A DNA stretch of 64,000 nucleotides from Helianthus annuus (lineage: Eukaryota; Streptophyta; Magnoliopsida; Asterales; Asteraceae), in the NCBI RefSeq assembly GCF_002127325.2, contig NC_035444.2:85966286-86030285 (forward strand), read 5' to 3'. Below the pieces are notes generated by a model. It was not told where the DNA came from and made no database searches. It saw only the letters and a program-made list of their open reading frames with translations. Shown piece after piece: positions 10,262 through 20,264 of this stretch. The first letter of the stretch is position 1; every line of letters begins with the position of its first letter. A program made the translations under genes and the position numbers.

Positions 10262-11220
10262 AGGCAGTCACTTTCTAGAGTCGGTTGGTATTTGAAACAA
10301 CCTGTCTTCTTTCATAGTTAATTGTGTGTTACGGGCAGGCAATCCTATGGATATTGTAGCAGGTTGAAAATTCTTGGTCTATTCTATTTTTAGGTTGAAA
10401 AATAATGACCATTGTTCATCTCTTCAATACATTTTGCAAGACTTATATTAATTTTTTTTGCCCTCATGTAAGTTTGACTTTTTTTTGTCTATGTTGAATT
10501 CTAGCCTAATCCAGATTCCACTGGAAGCTTTGTTATTTCTCATGGTTGCAATGAAGTGGCAGCCCAAGCATGTAGTTTGGTTGACTTTGAGCATCAAAGG
10601 GTTAGTAATATCTTTTCTTAATTTTGTTGACTTGATGGTTCTAGAGAAAAATTGTGGCTGTTTTAAAGGTAAGAGAATGGGTGTATCGGGCGGGTCAATA
10701 ACGGGTCGTAACACTAACAAGTTATGGTGGAATACCAGGATGAATGGTGTTCTTTACATGCTTCAAAGTATGTTAAAACCCTTAAATCATGTCTCCCTTT
10801 ATATATTATGCACATGTTAACCTTTCTGTGGCTACCATTTGACCTAATCACTCTTTAGTGGTATACAAAGTCAACTTCACCTATATTTCACCTTATTGAT
10901 CAATATTCTTTTTTTACTACATTAGTTGAATGGTTTGAATAACATGGCGTTTGGTTATTGATATCTTGAACATTATGTTTCACCCAACACTTGTAGTGGA
11001 TATCACCAATCAGCTCTAAGCTTTTGACCTGTTTCATTTAAATTTCTTTATTTTGACATGTTTCATATTTTTTAGAATTATTTTGACCTGTTTAACCTAA
11101 TTCATTTTAATTCCTGTACCTTGACCCACTTAATATTAGCTATATTTTACCATTTGTAAAATTAAATATAAAAGCAGTGTTTGAATTATACTTCAAATAT
11201 TTAACCATTTCACTAATGAT
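10261..11220 (+). repeat. 0.96-kb direct repeat, copy 1
   Basis: This is nearly identical to 16219-17171, starting at AAGGCAGTCACTTTCTAGAG and ending TTTCACTAATGAT. It opens with a scrap of helicase (SLSRVGWYLKQPVFFHS-like) and contains an exon-like reading DSTGSFVISHGCNEVAAQAC near 10518, which I cannot name. Copy 1 sits between two copies of the PreP segment. Confidence 0.85.
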
Positions 11221-11333
11221 AGGACATGATAGGACATGCTACACAAAGGTTAAAATAATGTGTGGTTATTGGAATTAGGCACAGTTTATGTTATATCATA
11301 TATCTGGTTTCATAAAGTATTTTTTTTATTGTG

Positions 11334-11468
11334 TAGGATTTTTATAATTTGGTAGATGTATATCTGGATGCTGTTTTCTTTCCCAAATGTGTGGAGGACA
11401 TTCAGACTTTTCAACAAGAGGGTTGGCATTATGAGTTGAACAACCCTGAGGAAGAAATAACTTATAAA
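11334..11468 (+). pseudogene. Presequence protease (PreP) exon, second copy
   Basis: The reading DFYNLVDVYLDAVFFPKCVE, then DIQTFQQEGWHYELNNPEEE, then ITYKG is a clean PreP exon, more complete than the copy at 10212-10261. The preceding 120 bp repeat the intron of that first copy (TTAAAATAATGTGTGG, then ...TTTATTGTGTAG). The HVASTNT-coding bases of the upstream exon are missing here. The exon ends at AAAGGT, a plausible donor; the following PreP exons are not obvious. The ORF from 11349 reads on into non-homologous AT-rich sequence. Confidence 0.8.
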
Positions 11469-11484
11469 GGTCAATATGATTTTC

Positions 11485-11800
11485 GCCAAGTAATCCTTAC
11501 TGATCTTGAGTTTTTAGTTTTTATTATAAATATATATTCTATTGTTATTTATATGATTACATGCTCGCATAGACTTCTCCTATTAATCAAATTCCTTTAT
11601 TAAATTAGCTCAAATTAAAGTTTTAGTTGGCTTGAACACATATAAACTCGGCTCGATATTAACTTGCTAAACCGAAGATTTTCGTTTTTAACTTTCATCA
11701 ATTTCATAAATACGTCTTATTTCAAACTGACTTCAAAATATAGTTCTATACAAATGGTTGAGCTGAGATCATTCTATTGTTTTATTTGAAAAGTTTTATT
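11485..11800 (+). repeat. 0.32-kb direct repeat, copy 1
   Basis: It runs from GCCAAGTAATCCTTACTGAT to TTGTTTTATTTGAAAAG and is matched by 13343-13658 with few differences. It includes the shared CATATAAACTCGGCTCGATA block. It is non-coding and follows the PreP exon. Confidence 0.85.
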
Positions 11801-13342
11801 TCTACAGCAAACAATTGACGGATTCATGTATACGACTTAACTTTGCACATGATAAAGATTTACTTGGCACGTAGCTTTTAAGGAACTTTTTGAACCAACT
11901 AACAAATTGGGCGGGTTAGGCAGGTGTGGGTCACCTGTTAAAGTGACTTTGGGTCAGAATGAGTTCAGGTCAATATGGTTTAGGATTAAAATTAGTTTGG
12001 GTTAAGACGGGCTCAGAGCAAAATGAGTTCGGTTCATTTAAAAAACCTATTAATTAAGATCGGGTAAACATGAGTTTGGAGCAAAATTAATTTGGGTCAA
12101 ACAGGTAGTTTAAAAGAAAAACTTTCAAACTTTTGGAATCTCTTGAAAAAAGTAAAGACTGGAAAATAGTGCGGGTCGGGTAATGGTGAAACAGATGGTT
12201 TGAGATACGGGTTAAAAAGGTGAGTCAACTCAGTTAACCTCTTACACCATTACCATTTATTATAGTTTTATAGTTGTTGAATACATGGTAACTGAGTTTT
12301 TGCTTATGCAGTCTAGAAATCACAAGGCATGTTTCAGTGATTATAATAACTCTCTCTACAAAGGAACTGAATACATCATCTATTGGGTGAGTTGGTTTAT
12401 TACATTTTCTATGTTTTTGTTTAGTTAAACGTATCATCTTCCGGTAGGTGTTAATTTGACCATTTACATGTGAATGGGTCTAATTTGGTTAGGTTTTACA
12501 TCAGATGGGTCAAATAAAGGGTTAGTGAAAAGGGACAAACGAGTTTAATGTTGGCTCAAAGCCAACATTTATTTCAAATAGGTCGAACAAAATAAATCTG
12601 AAAGGCAGCCATTGTAACGGGTCGAATGGGTTGAAAGTGGCTGAAAGTATGTTTTTAATGCAAACGCCCTTTTTCATTGTTTAATTCAAAGATATAGATG
12701 ATCATTGTAATTATATTGTTTCTGAAATCATACATATTGAAATAATTGTTTTGCAGATATCAGCCCACATTATCAGCTAATCAGATGAAAGTGGCAACTG
12801 AGTTTGAGTATCATGGAGGTATGTCTTTCTAGGCATTTGTTTATCAAGCATTAATGATGAAGAGTGCACGTGTAGCTAAGGAAGTCGATCACAAGGTATT
12901 GCTTCTTTGTTCTGTGTGTAGTGATTTGTGTACACTTCGGATTTGGTTTGGGTAAAAAGGAAACTGGGTTGATTTGGGTAAAGATGAAATTTCATTTGGG
13001 TGTTTTTGGGTCCGCTAAATTAAACAATGGCTCAATTTGGGTCTTCTAAAACGGATCAATACGGGCTATTCTTATAAAACCCGCTAACTTAAAACGGGTT
13101 CAAACGGGTTTGCACTACCCATGACCCATTTTGACACGACTCATTCACGATTCCATTTTGGCCAGAACCTGTTTTGACCCAAAACTATTTGGAAACATTT
13201 TAAAACGGACTGTTTTGACCTGTTGGCTGACCTGACCTGGCCCGACCCGACCTGACCTGTTGGTTGAGTTGAGCTATACTTGCTTCACCCCTGCAAAAGA
13301 ACAATTAATCCATGCTATTTAATATTTATCATGCAACTTTTT

Positions 13343-13658
13343 GCCAAGTAATCCTTACCGATCTTGAGTTTTTAGTTTTTATTATAAATATATATTCTAT
13401 TGTTATTTATATGATAACATGCTCGCATAGACTTCTACTATTAATCAAATTCCTTTATTAAATGACCTCAAATTTAAGTTTGAGTTGGCTTGAACACATA
13501 TAAACTCGGCTCGATATTAACTTGCTAAACCGAAGATTTTCGTTTTTAACTTTCATCAATTTCATAAATACGTCTTATTTCAAACTGACTTCAAAATATA
13601 GTTCTATACAAATGGTTGAGTTGAGATAGTTCTATTGTTTTATTTGGAAAGGTTTATT
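13343..13658 (+). repeat. 0.32-kb direct repeat, copy 2
   Basis: This is the second copy of the block at 11485-11800, about 1.86 kb downstream in the same orientation. Between the copies lies a region full of degenerate GGGTC(A/G)AA and GACCCGTTTTGAC motifs (11.9-13.3 kb). Confidence 0.85.
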
Positions 13659-16169
13659 AAATTATAAGACATGTAAAAGTAAATCATCCTATCTTATTTA
13701 GTAATAATATTCAAAATATAGCTCTATACTACAGGCCCGAAAGAAAGCAAGAAAGGCTTTGGTGGTCACGATCTCGAACAACGAGAGGTTGTGGTAAAAT
13801 TCCCACCCTATCACAAACCCGATCCCGATGAGTCTACTGTTTCGTAGGAGATGACGAGTGAGGATGGTGGTATGTGGAAGTAAGCAACAACAGCAGCGGC
13901 TGTGGCACCAGAGACAAATGCCGATGAACCAAATTTCCCCCGGTACGCTAATATCCATTCACCATTTTGTTCAACCTTAGCCCAGTTTCTATAATTCTAC
14001 ATAAGTTATTTAATAGATTTTGTTTTGTTTTGAAATATGTACAGCCGCCTCAATAGAACGTGATATCCAAACTCGATGCATCCAAATTTGATGCTAAGGT
14101 ATTTGATTTTTCAAGAATATTTTTTTTTTGTTTTATTACACTGAAGGTTACTTATAAGTTATAATTGTTCGTGGCCAGGAGGGGCAGGGAAAAGAGACAA
14201 CACTGTAAGTCTGTAAAAATTTAGTTTCCAAATTGTAGTATATGTCTTAACTCTTTTGATTTGCATGATAACCCTCACAGTGTATATACTTTGCATTCTC
14301 TCTAATTATTGTTGTAGTTATAATCTATTAATCAGATACTTTTATTGTAGTTTAATTTCGGGTGATTGTTTTCGATAAAAGATTTCGAATCTATTTTTTC
14401 GTCTTTTTATTTTATTTTTTAATTTTTATAGTTGAACAACAAAAAAGTGATACTACATGTCATATAAAGAATTCCGGAAAAAATTATGAAGTTTGGGACA
14501 AAAAATGACATGCGAACATCACAATCAAGTGAGCCAACCAAGTCAGCAGGCTTTTTTCCGTATACGATGATTTTGGTAGTTTGCTCAACTCTAGAACTTT
14601 TAGTAATAATCACCCTTTATGTACATTATGCTAGACATGCGACATTAATGACTCAAAAGGAATTACCTATTTCGTAATCTACTTATCTATTTATACTATC
14701 ATCTTTCTAATAGCGATCTATTGGGATGGAGGAGAAGTCTGCCACATCTCACCCTTCCCAGCCCTACTTTATTAGCAAGACATTACTAAGAATGTTGTTT
14801 GTTTTTATTTTGCTATTTGATCGCGCTATGCTGTTTTTTTGAAGCCAACAAAAACTGAAAAGCTCAATAGGGCAGTTGATCTCATGCCTGGGTTGTTGAG
14901 CATGAAGAATCCAATAAAATGAATGCTAGAAACATTAGCATGGTTATCGCCCCAACATGACTCAGGTAAATCTTTTTAAATATTCATATTAATGTCCACA
15001 ATCCTTATCACCTACTAAAACCAAGGTAAGATTTTCGTGGAGTTAATGCAGAGAGGCAAATGTTAATAAGTCAACTCCATATAATTCTTCAGATAGAAAA
15101 ATGGGCGGGTTGGGTCACTGGTTAGACGGGTATATTTTTCATACCAAACGGCTGCCAGTAGGGATGAGCGTGGTACTGGTACCGGTACCGAAAAATGTTC
15201 GGTATTGTACCGACACAGGACCGGTGTGGTTCTGGTATTTGAAGGCAAAATTCGGTATTTTTCCGGTGCCGAACTGAAGGTACCGGTACCGACAAGGCCA
15301 AAAACTGGGTACCGAATACAAATCCGAAAAATTCGGTACACGTAATTTGGTACCCAGTACCAAATGCTCATCCCTAGCTGTCAGTCCAACACTTTTTTGT
15401 CCATTCTTCTAATTTGTTACTTAGTTTGTACACATATCTTCATAATAATCTGTATAATTTTGTATTTAATGTTAGTCTATACCCAAGAAGCCTGCAGATA
15501 TGTGGTTGTGCATATCAAAAATATTCAAGGACATAATGGGTTATGCATTTGAGGAATAATCATGCGACTGGTAATTTGAGGTATGTAGTTATGGTTTAGC
15601 CTGCTTTTAGGGAGTCAAGTGGAATTTAAGAGAGTATACTGGCTTTAACATGATTAAGCTGCAGTAGTGATTTTCTATGTTCATGTTATAAGAATTGGGG
15701 TTATTGTACATATTAACCTCAGTTTGCTCTATGTGATCTTATTTCAAGTAGTTTTAGTTTCATTACATACTCATAAGCAAAACAAGTAAAGGCAATTAGT
15801 ATTATTGTTATTATTATTCTAGAATGCAACAATATGCTCTTTCTTGGAATAATAAATTATTTAACTACACTGCAAGTTTGATCTTATAAAAAGATTCTAC
15901 TAACCATACTACCAAAGCATTGTTTAGATCATATTAGGCTGAATTCACAACAAGATGGATCTATAGAAACTAATACCAGTTGTTTGGACACAACCATCAG
16001 CAGTGTTCTTTTATACAACCCGTATAATACACGTGAACTTAATTTATGATTATTTCCATGATATAAGAGATTTTCTCATTACAAAATATTATTTAGACTT
16101 ATATATTATATAGGATGCATCACTCACATAGTATAAAACTTTTTAGGTTAGGCATACCCAATAAAGATT

Positions 16170-16290
16170 TGAAACATCCACTGGTCATATGTTTCGCAAT
16201 GACAATCAACAAAAGTCAAAGGCAGTCACTTTCTAGAGTTGGTTGGTATTTGAAACAACCCGTCTTCTTTCATAGTTAATTGTGTGTTAC
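16170..16290 (+). pseudogene. RepHel helicase C-terminal fragment, degraded copy
   Basis: The reading HPLVICFAMTINKSQ, then RQSLSRVGWYLKQPVFFHS and a stop is the motif V/VI region of the Pif1-like helicase of Helitrons (intact form TINKSQGQS...VGLYL..PVFSHGQLYVA.SR). The Gly of KSQGQS is Arg here and the frame closes within the HGQLYVA region. It marks the source of the fragment duplicated at 10261. Confidence 0.75.
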
Positions 16291-17171
16291 GGGTAGGCAA
16301 TCCTATGGATATTGTAGCAGGTTGAAAATTCTTGGTCTATTCTATTTTTAGGTTGAAAAATAATGACCATTTGTTCATCTCTTCAATACATTTTGCAAGA
16401 CTTATATTAATTTTTTTTGGCCTCATGTAAGTTTAACTTTTTTTGTCTATGTTGAATTCTAGCCTAATCCAGATTCCACTGGAAGCTTTGTTATTTCTCA
16501 TGGTTGCACTGAAGTGGCAGCCCTAGTTTGGTTGACTTTGAGCATAAAAGGGTTAGTAATATCTTCACTTAATTTTGTTGACTTGATGGTTCTAGAGAAA
16601 AGTTGTGGTTGTTTTAAAGGTAAGAGAAGGGGTGTATCGGGCGGGTCAATAACGGGTCGTAACACTAACAAGTTATGGTGGAATACTAGGATGAATGGTG
16701 TTCTTTACGTGCTTCAAAGTATGTTAAAACCCTTAAATCATGTCTCCCTTTATATATTATGCACATGTTACCCTTTCTGTAACTACCATTTGACCTAATT
16801 ACTCTTTAGTGGTATACAAAGTCAACTTCACCTATATTTCACCTTATTGATCAATATTCTTTTTTTACTACATTAGTTGAATGGTTTGAATAACATGGCG
16901 TTTGGTTATTGATATCTTGAACGTTATATTTCACCCAACACTTGCAGTGGATATCACCAATCAGCTCTAAGCTTTTGACCCGTTTCATTTAAATTTCTTT
17001 ATTTTGACATGTTTCATATTTTTTAGAATTATTTTGACCTGTTTAACCTAATTCATTTTAATTCCTGTACCTTGACCCACTTAATATTAGCTATATTTTA
17101 CCATTTGTAAAATTAAATATAAAAGCAGTGTTTGAATTATACTTCAAATATTTAACCATTTCACTAATGAT
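16219..17171 (+). repeat. 0.96-kb direct repeat, copy 2
   Basis: This copy differs from copy 1 by scattered substitutions and small indels. Here the helicase scrap is preceded by more helicase sequence (CFAMTINKSQ at about 16190), so copy 2 looks like the source arrangement and copy 1 the derivative. Confidence 0.85.
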
Positions 17172-17331
17172 TTAATTTTTTTTTGTTGGAGCAGTTCTTT
17201 GGTGAGCTTAAATGAAAGCTTTCGAAGATGTCTGATGTAAAAAACTGCATTTTGTTCCTGATGCTCATGAACCTATGATGAGATTCAAGTGATATTGGAT
17301 TTCAATATACTTTAAGTGCATATCTATATAT

Positions 17332-17562
17332 GTGTGTCAGGTTATTTGTTTGGAGATGGAAGATCCCGACACCAATAGCTCCAGGGAACAGGGGGTAACT
17401 TTAAACATGATAGCATGTGCATTTTGTGAGGTGACAGCTGAAACAAGAGACCACTTATTGGTTCGATTTTGCACTGCAGATTCAGTGTGGCAGGAGCCAT
17501 CTATATGGCTAAAAGCTCCAAGGAGTTCATGGAACGCGAGGAACCGTAAAGTATTTTCATGA
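17332..17562 (+). pseudogene. LINE reverse transcriptase zinc-binding (zf-RVT-like) scrap
   Basis: CAFCEVTAETRDHLLVRFC followed by SVWQ, and then SSWNARNRKVF, resemble the C-terminal zinc-binding region of plant L1-type reverse transcriptases (C-x2-C-x7-H-x5-C, then a W..ARN..VF stretch). The piece is about 75 residues, with no reverse transcriptase core beside it, and lies inside the Helitron-like element. It is either a captured fragment or a decayed LINE insertion. Confidence 0.55.
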
Positions 17563-18444
17563 AAGGAACACTTTGATTTATATAGTGGTGGAAGAGATGA
17601 AGGAAGAATTGTTTGAATGAGTAAAACATATATGGCGAAAGGCACACGGGTGACATGAAATGAATTGCCAAGATTTGATTTCGCAAAGATTTGATTACTT
17701 TGTATGTAGTATGTATGTTTGCTGTAGGGTGTTGCTTTACGGTCTGTACTTAGGACTGATATAACATCTTGCTGTTTTGTCTATTTTGGTTGTGAATTAA
17801 AAATATCTAGCATCATGGTATGGTGGCTTCAAGATCAATGCTATTTGTTGCATGCTCAGAAACATGCTATTTTGGGATTGGTTAGAGGGCTTATGTTCAT
17901 TATGGTTGGTTTATTGTTGGGAAGATTTTGGTGTTGATGGAAGAGCAATTTATATGCCAGAACTAGAGACTTAATAAGGCAGGGGTATTTTGGGCATATT
18001 TTGGAAGTTAAGATAAACCATTAGTTGTGTCCTAAGATTTGGTTAGGAATGAATGTTGGCTGCAAATTCTGGTAAATAAAAGCCAATATAATCCCAGGAT
18101 TGAGTGGATTACTATAAATTTTTAGTGGGAAATAATTCTAAAATGTAAAAGGTGTATTTATATTTTACTGTTGGTCAGAATCTAAAATGTGAAATCATGT
18201 GAACTAAAATTCATGATACTTATATTTTTAAACGATTATCAAAGGCAAATGGTTATATACTATTGTCATATATTTTTGACACTGATGTCATCTTTAAAAA
18301 GTAATGTTCGGTACTTTTTAAAGATGGTGAGGTATAAATTATAGTACTACTTTTGGTAAAATTGATTTGTTTTAATGCAACATTTATTTTATTTAAAAGT
18401 TTATCTCAAACACTATTAAATAATATTATGTATTGTGAGACCAC

Positions 18445-18461
18445 CCCGTGTAACACACGGG
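18445..18461 (+). other. Helitron-type 3' hairpin with degenerate terminus
   Basis: CCCGTGT-AAC-ACACGGG is a perfect 7-bp stem, very like the hairpin at 19214-19230. The expected CTAGT after it is replaced by CTTAACGAAT, so this looks like an older, inactive 3' end. Confidence 0.6.
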
Positions 18462-18469
18462 TACTTAAC

Positions 18470-18592
18470 GAATTTTAAAATGTTGTATTGGTTTTGACCT
18501 GACCCGTTTCAACATGTAGAATTTTAAAATGTTACAGGAATTGTATTGGTTTTGACCTGACCCGTTTCAACATGTAGAATTTTATAATGTTG
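18470..18592 (+). repeat. Tandem repeat, about 50-58 bp units
   Basis: Two and a third copies of a unit beginning GAATTTTAAAATGTT and containing TTTTGACCTGACCCGTTTC start at 18470, 18519 and 18577. They follow directly on the degenerate hairpin. Confidence 0.85.
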
Positions 18593-18603
18593 GTTCTAAA
18601 GAA

Positions 18604-18707
18604 GTGTATAAAGAAGTCTTTAACGAATTGTGGTGTATATAGGGACGTTAACCATACGAATAAAACAACTAATGTGGTTTATAAGGAGGTTTTCAACGAA
18701 TTGTGAT
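18604..18707 (+). pseudogene. Two duplicated helicase C-terminal tails
   Basis: The readings EVYKEVFNELW (about 18604-18637) and TTNVVYKEVFNEL plus stop (18664-18707) match the extreme C-terminus of Helitron helicases. They also match the tail TTNVVYKEIFVEL that ends at 19099. The helicase body is missing in front of both, so these are repeated 3' ends. Confidence 0.6.
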
Positions 18708-18872
18708 TGTTGTATATTCATGTATTTCAATTTGTCGTTCTACTCTAATATATTTTTTTTTTGTGTTTTAACGTGTATAAAGTCATAAAATTATGTCAAC
18801 GGTGATAATGAAGATATTTTCTTTTACCAACAGTGATATGCGGATTAGATATTTTCTTTTGCTTTTCAAAGG

Positions 18873-19099
18873 AGGCAATTTCCACTGGCCGTATGTTTTG
18901 CAATGACGATCAACAAAAGTCAAGGTCAGTCTCTTTCAAGAGTTGGTTTGTACCTCAAACAACCGGTCTTCTCTCATGGTCAATTGTATGTTGCCTTATC
19001 AAGGGTGAAAACAAGAAATGGGGTCAAAATACTCATACTTGACAACAACGGAAAAAAACAACTAATGTGGTGTATAAAGAGATTTTCGTCGAATTGTGA
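18873..19099 (+). pseudogene. RepHel (Pif1-like) helicase C-terminus
   Basis: RQFPLAVCFAMTINKSQGQS, then LSRVGLYLKQPVFSHGQLYV, then ALSRVKTRNGVKILILDNNG is the conserved motif V/VI end of the Helitron Rep-helicase, the enzyme that unwinds DNA during rolling-circle transposition. A run of seven A near 19050 shifts the frame; in the next frame TTNVVYKEIFVEL and TGA (19097-19099) give the normal protein end. The rest of RepHel (Rep domain, helicase motifs I-IV) is absent, so it is a remnant. A longer unshifted ORF to 19379 runs past the element's end and is not the natural C-terminus. Confidence 0.85.
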
Positions 19100-19213
19100 T
19101 ATCTGCATATTAATGGTTAATAAAAAGATTTTACATGATTCGTTTCAAGACGTGTATATATTCATAACATTTTATGTAAACAACGATGATGGAGCGATAT
19201 TATCTTTAATCAA

Positions 19214-19243
19214 CCTGTGTAATACACGGGTCCTTAGGCTAGT
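19214..19243 (+). other. Helitron 3' terminus (hairpin + CTAGT)
   Basis: The stem CCTGTGT/ACACGGG (one G-T pair) has loop AAT and is followed after 8 bp by CTAGT at 19239-19243, then T. This is the sub-terminal hairpin that ends Helitron rolling-circle transfer. Confidence 0.75.
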
Positions 19244-19560
19244 TGTATATAAAGACAAATTTAGAGAATTTACTTCCCTAAATTTCCATAAAAGACAAGT
19301 TCTTTTTACGTGTGTATTTCTTTCTATGTCACTCCAAAATGAAATTCCATGTTCATTTTATAATCACACAAAGAATTAGTCAACCCCATTTAATATGACA
19401 ATAAACAAGATAATAAAATTTGTAATGAATACGGTTTAATTTCTTATTAATCTTGTTTTAACAATTAAATAGATTAAAATGAAAATGCCCATTTTTATTC
19501 ATGATAAAATTAAACGAGTTGAGATCATTTAGACATTAACTCACTAGTGGTTGACCAATT
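19244..19560. other. AT-rich spacer, nothing recognised
   Basis: This is host or older transposon sequence between the Helitron end and the copia-type LTR. No ORF of interest is seen. Confidence 0.35.
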
Positions 19561-20264
19561 TGACTGGTTGCCCGTGCGCGCAGGTGAACCCCCGCCATGG
19601 CTCCTGTCCGACAGGCACTTTGTGCCGCGCCAGATGGAGTCCGTGTGCCCGCGCTATTCGGAAGCCGTAGGTCCTATGCCTTCCAGAGTCGCGCGCAAAC
19701 TACTCTTCCGCCGTAGCCAATGAAAGACACATAAGGAACTTGCGTCATGCGCTTACGCCGCCCAAGGTGCGCCATAAGCTGGCCACCCGCCATGTACCTG
19801 ATCACATGCTCACGGACAAAAATACAAATGTGGCTCTCAAGCGGCGTTGCAAGTGTGTGCCATCAAAGCGCGCCACATTGCGCCCATCGCCCACGCCACA
19901 CGCGTGTGCGAGTTAGGGTGCGACACACTCTATAGGGTACCACTAGTGTTTGCCTTTAGGGAAACAATATACAAGGAGTGCTTTTCTTTATAAACCACTT
20001 AAAGTTTTGTCATCCCACCTATGTGGGACAAGTTGACAAAGCTCAATCCAATTTTCTTATCTTTGTTTGTTCCAAACATACAACTTCAAGTTTAGATATC
20101 TCATTCATCTTAGCTCCATTTTGGACATAGTTTGGTTCGTTATGAAACTTTCACAACATAGAACACAAATCCAAAAATAATTATTTATACAACATATATA
20201 TAAATATTATTATTGGTGTCCAAAATATTTAGTGAAAACCCCATTTTCACTAAACTTTCCAACA
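19561..20264 (-). mobile_element. Copia-type 3' LTR, minus strand
   Basis: On the minus strand the sequence GTAGGGGAT then TGTTGGAAAG (start at 20264) is a polypurine tract followed by an LTR start. A TATAAA box lies at about 19987-19992 (read on minus) with CCCACATAGGTGGGA upstream. The U5-side is an unusually GC-rich island (about 19565-19935). The low-coordinate end is uncertain: TGACTGGTTG at 19561 would give a ...CA terminus. Confidence 0.6.

Larger units (their letters stand above)
7898..19243 (+). mobile_element. Large Helitron-like element with captured gene fragments
   Basis: The proposed 5' end is TCTATCTATTATAC after an A (7897). The 3' end is a 7-bp-stem hairpin (19214-19230) followed by TCCTTAGGCTAGT and then T. 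An insertion between A and T with TC and CTAGT ends is the Helitron signature. A RepHel helicase C-terminus ends 144 bp before the 3' terminus, as in autonomous Helitrons. Inside are PreP exon fragments, an L1-type zinc-binding scrap, a 0.95-kb direct duplication, a 0.32-kb duplication and several exon/intron-like segments (8.1-8.5, 12.3-12.4, 12.76-12.82, 13.73-13.95 kb) whose genes I cannot name. The 5' end is less certain than the 3' end, and nested Helitrons are possible. Confidence 0.5.

Noticed and set aside
10458..10820. 120-codon ORF and its 94-codon counterpart at 16514 as genes
   Set aside because: They read through repeat-block sequence; another frame gives a more protein-like exon (DSTGSFVISHGCNEVAAQAC), and both sit in a duplicated Helitron interior.
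13698..13958. 86-codon minus-strand ORF in the Helitron
   Set aside because: The plus strand here reads as a fragment of something exon-like (KGFGGHDLEQREVVVKFPPY) with stops; neither strand gives a recognisable gene.
18903..19379. 158-codon ORF as the full helicase C-terminus
   Set aside because: The frame leaves the conserved protein at an A-run near 19050 and then runs past the Helitron end; the conserved tail lies in the next frame and stops at 19099.
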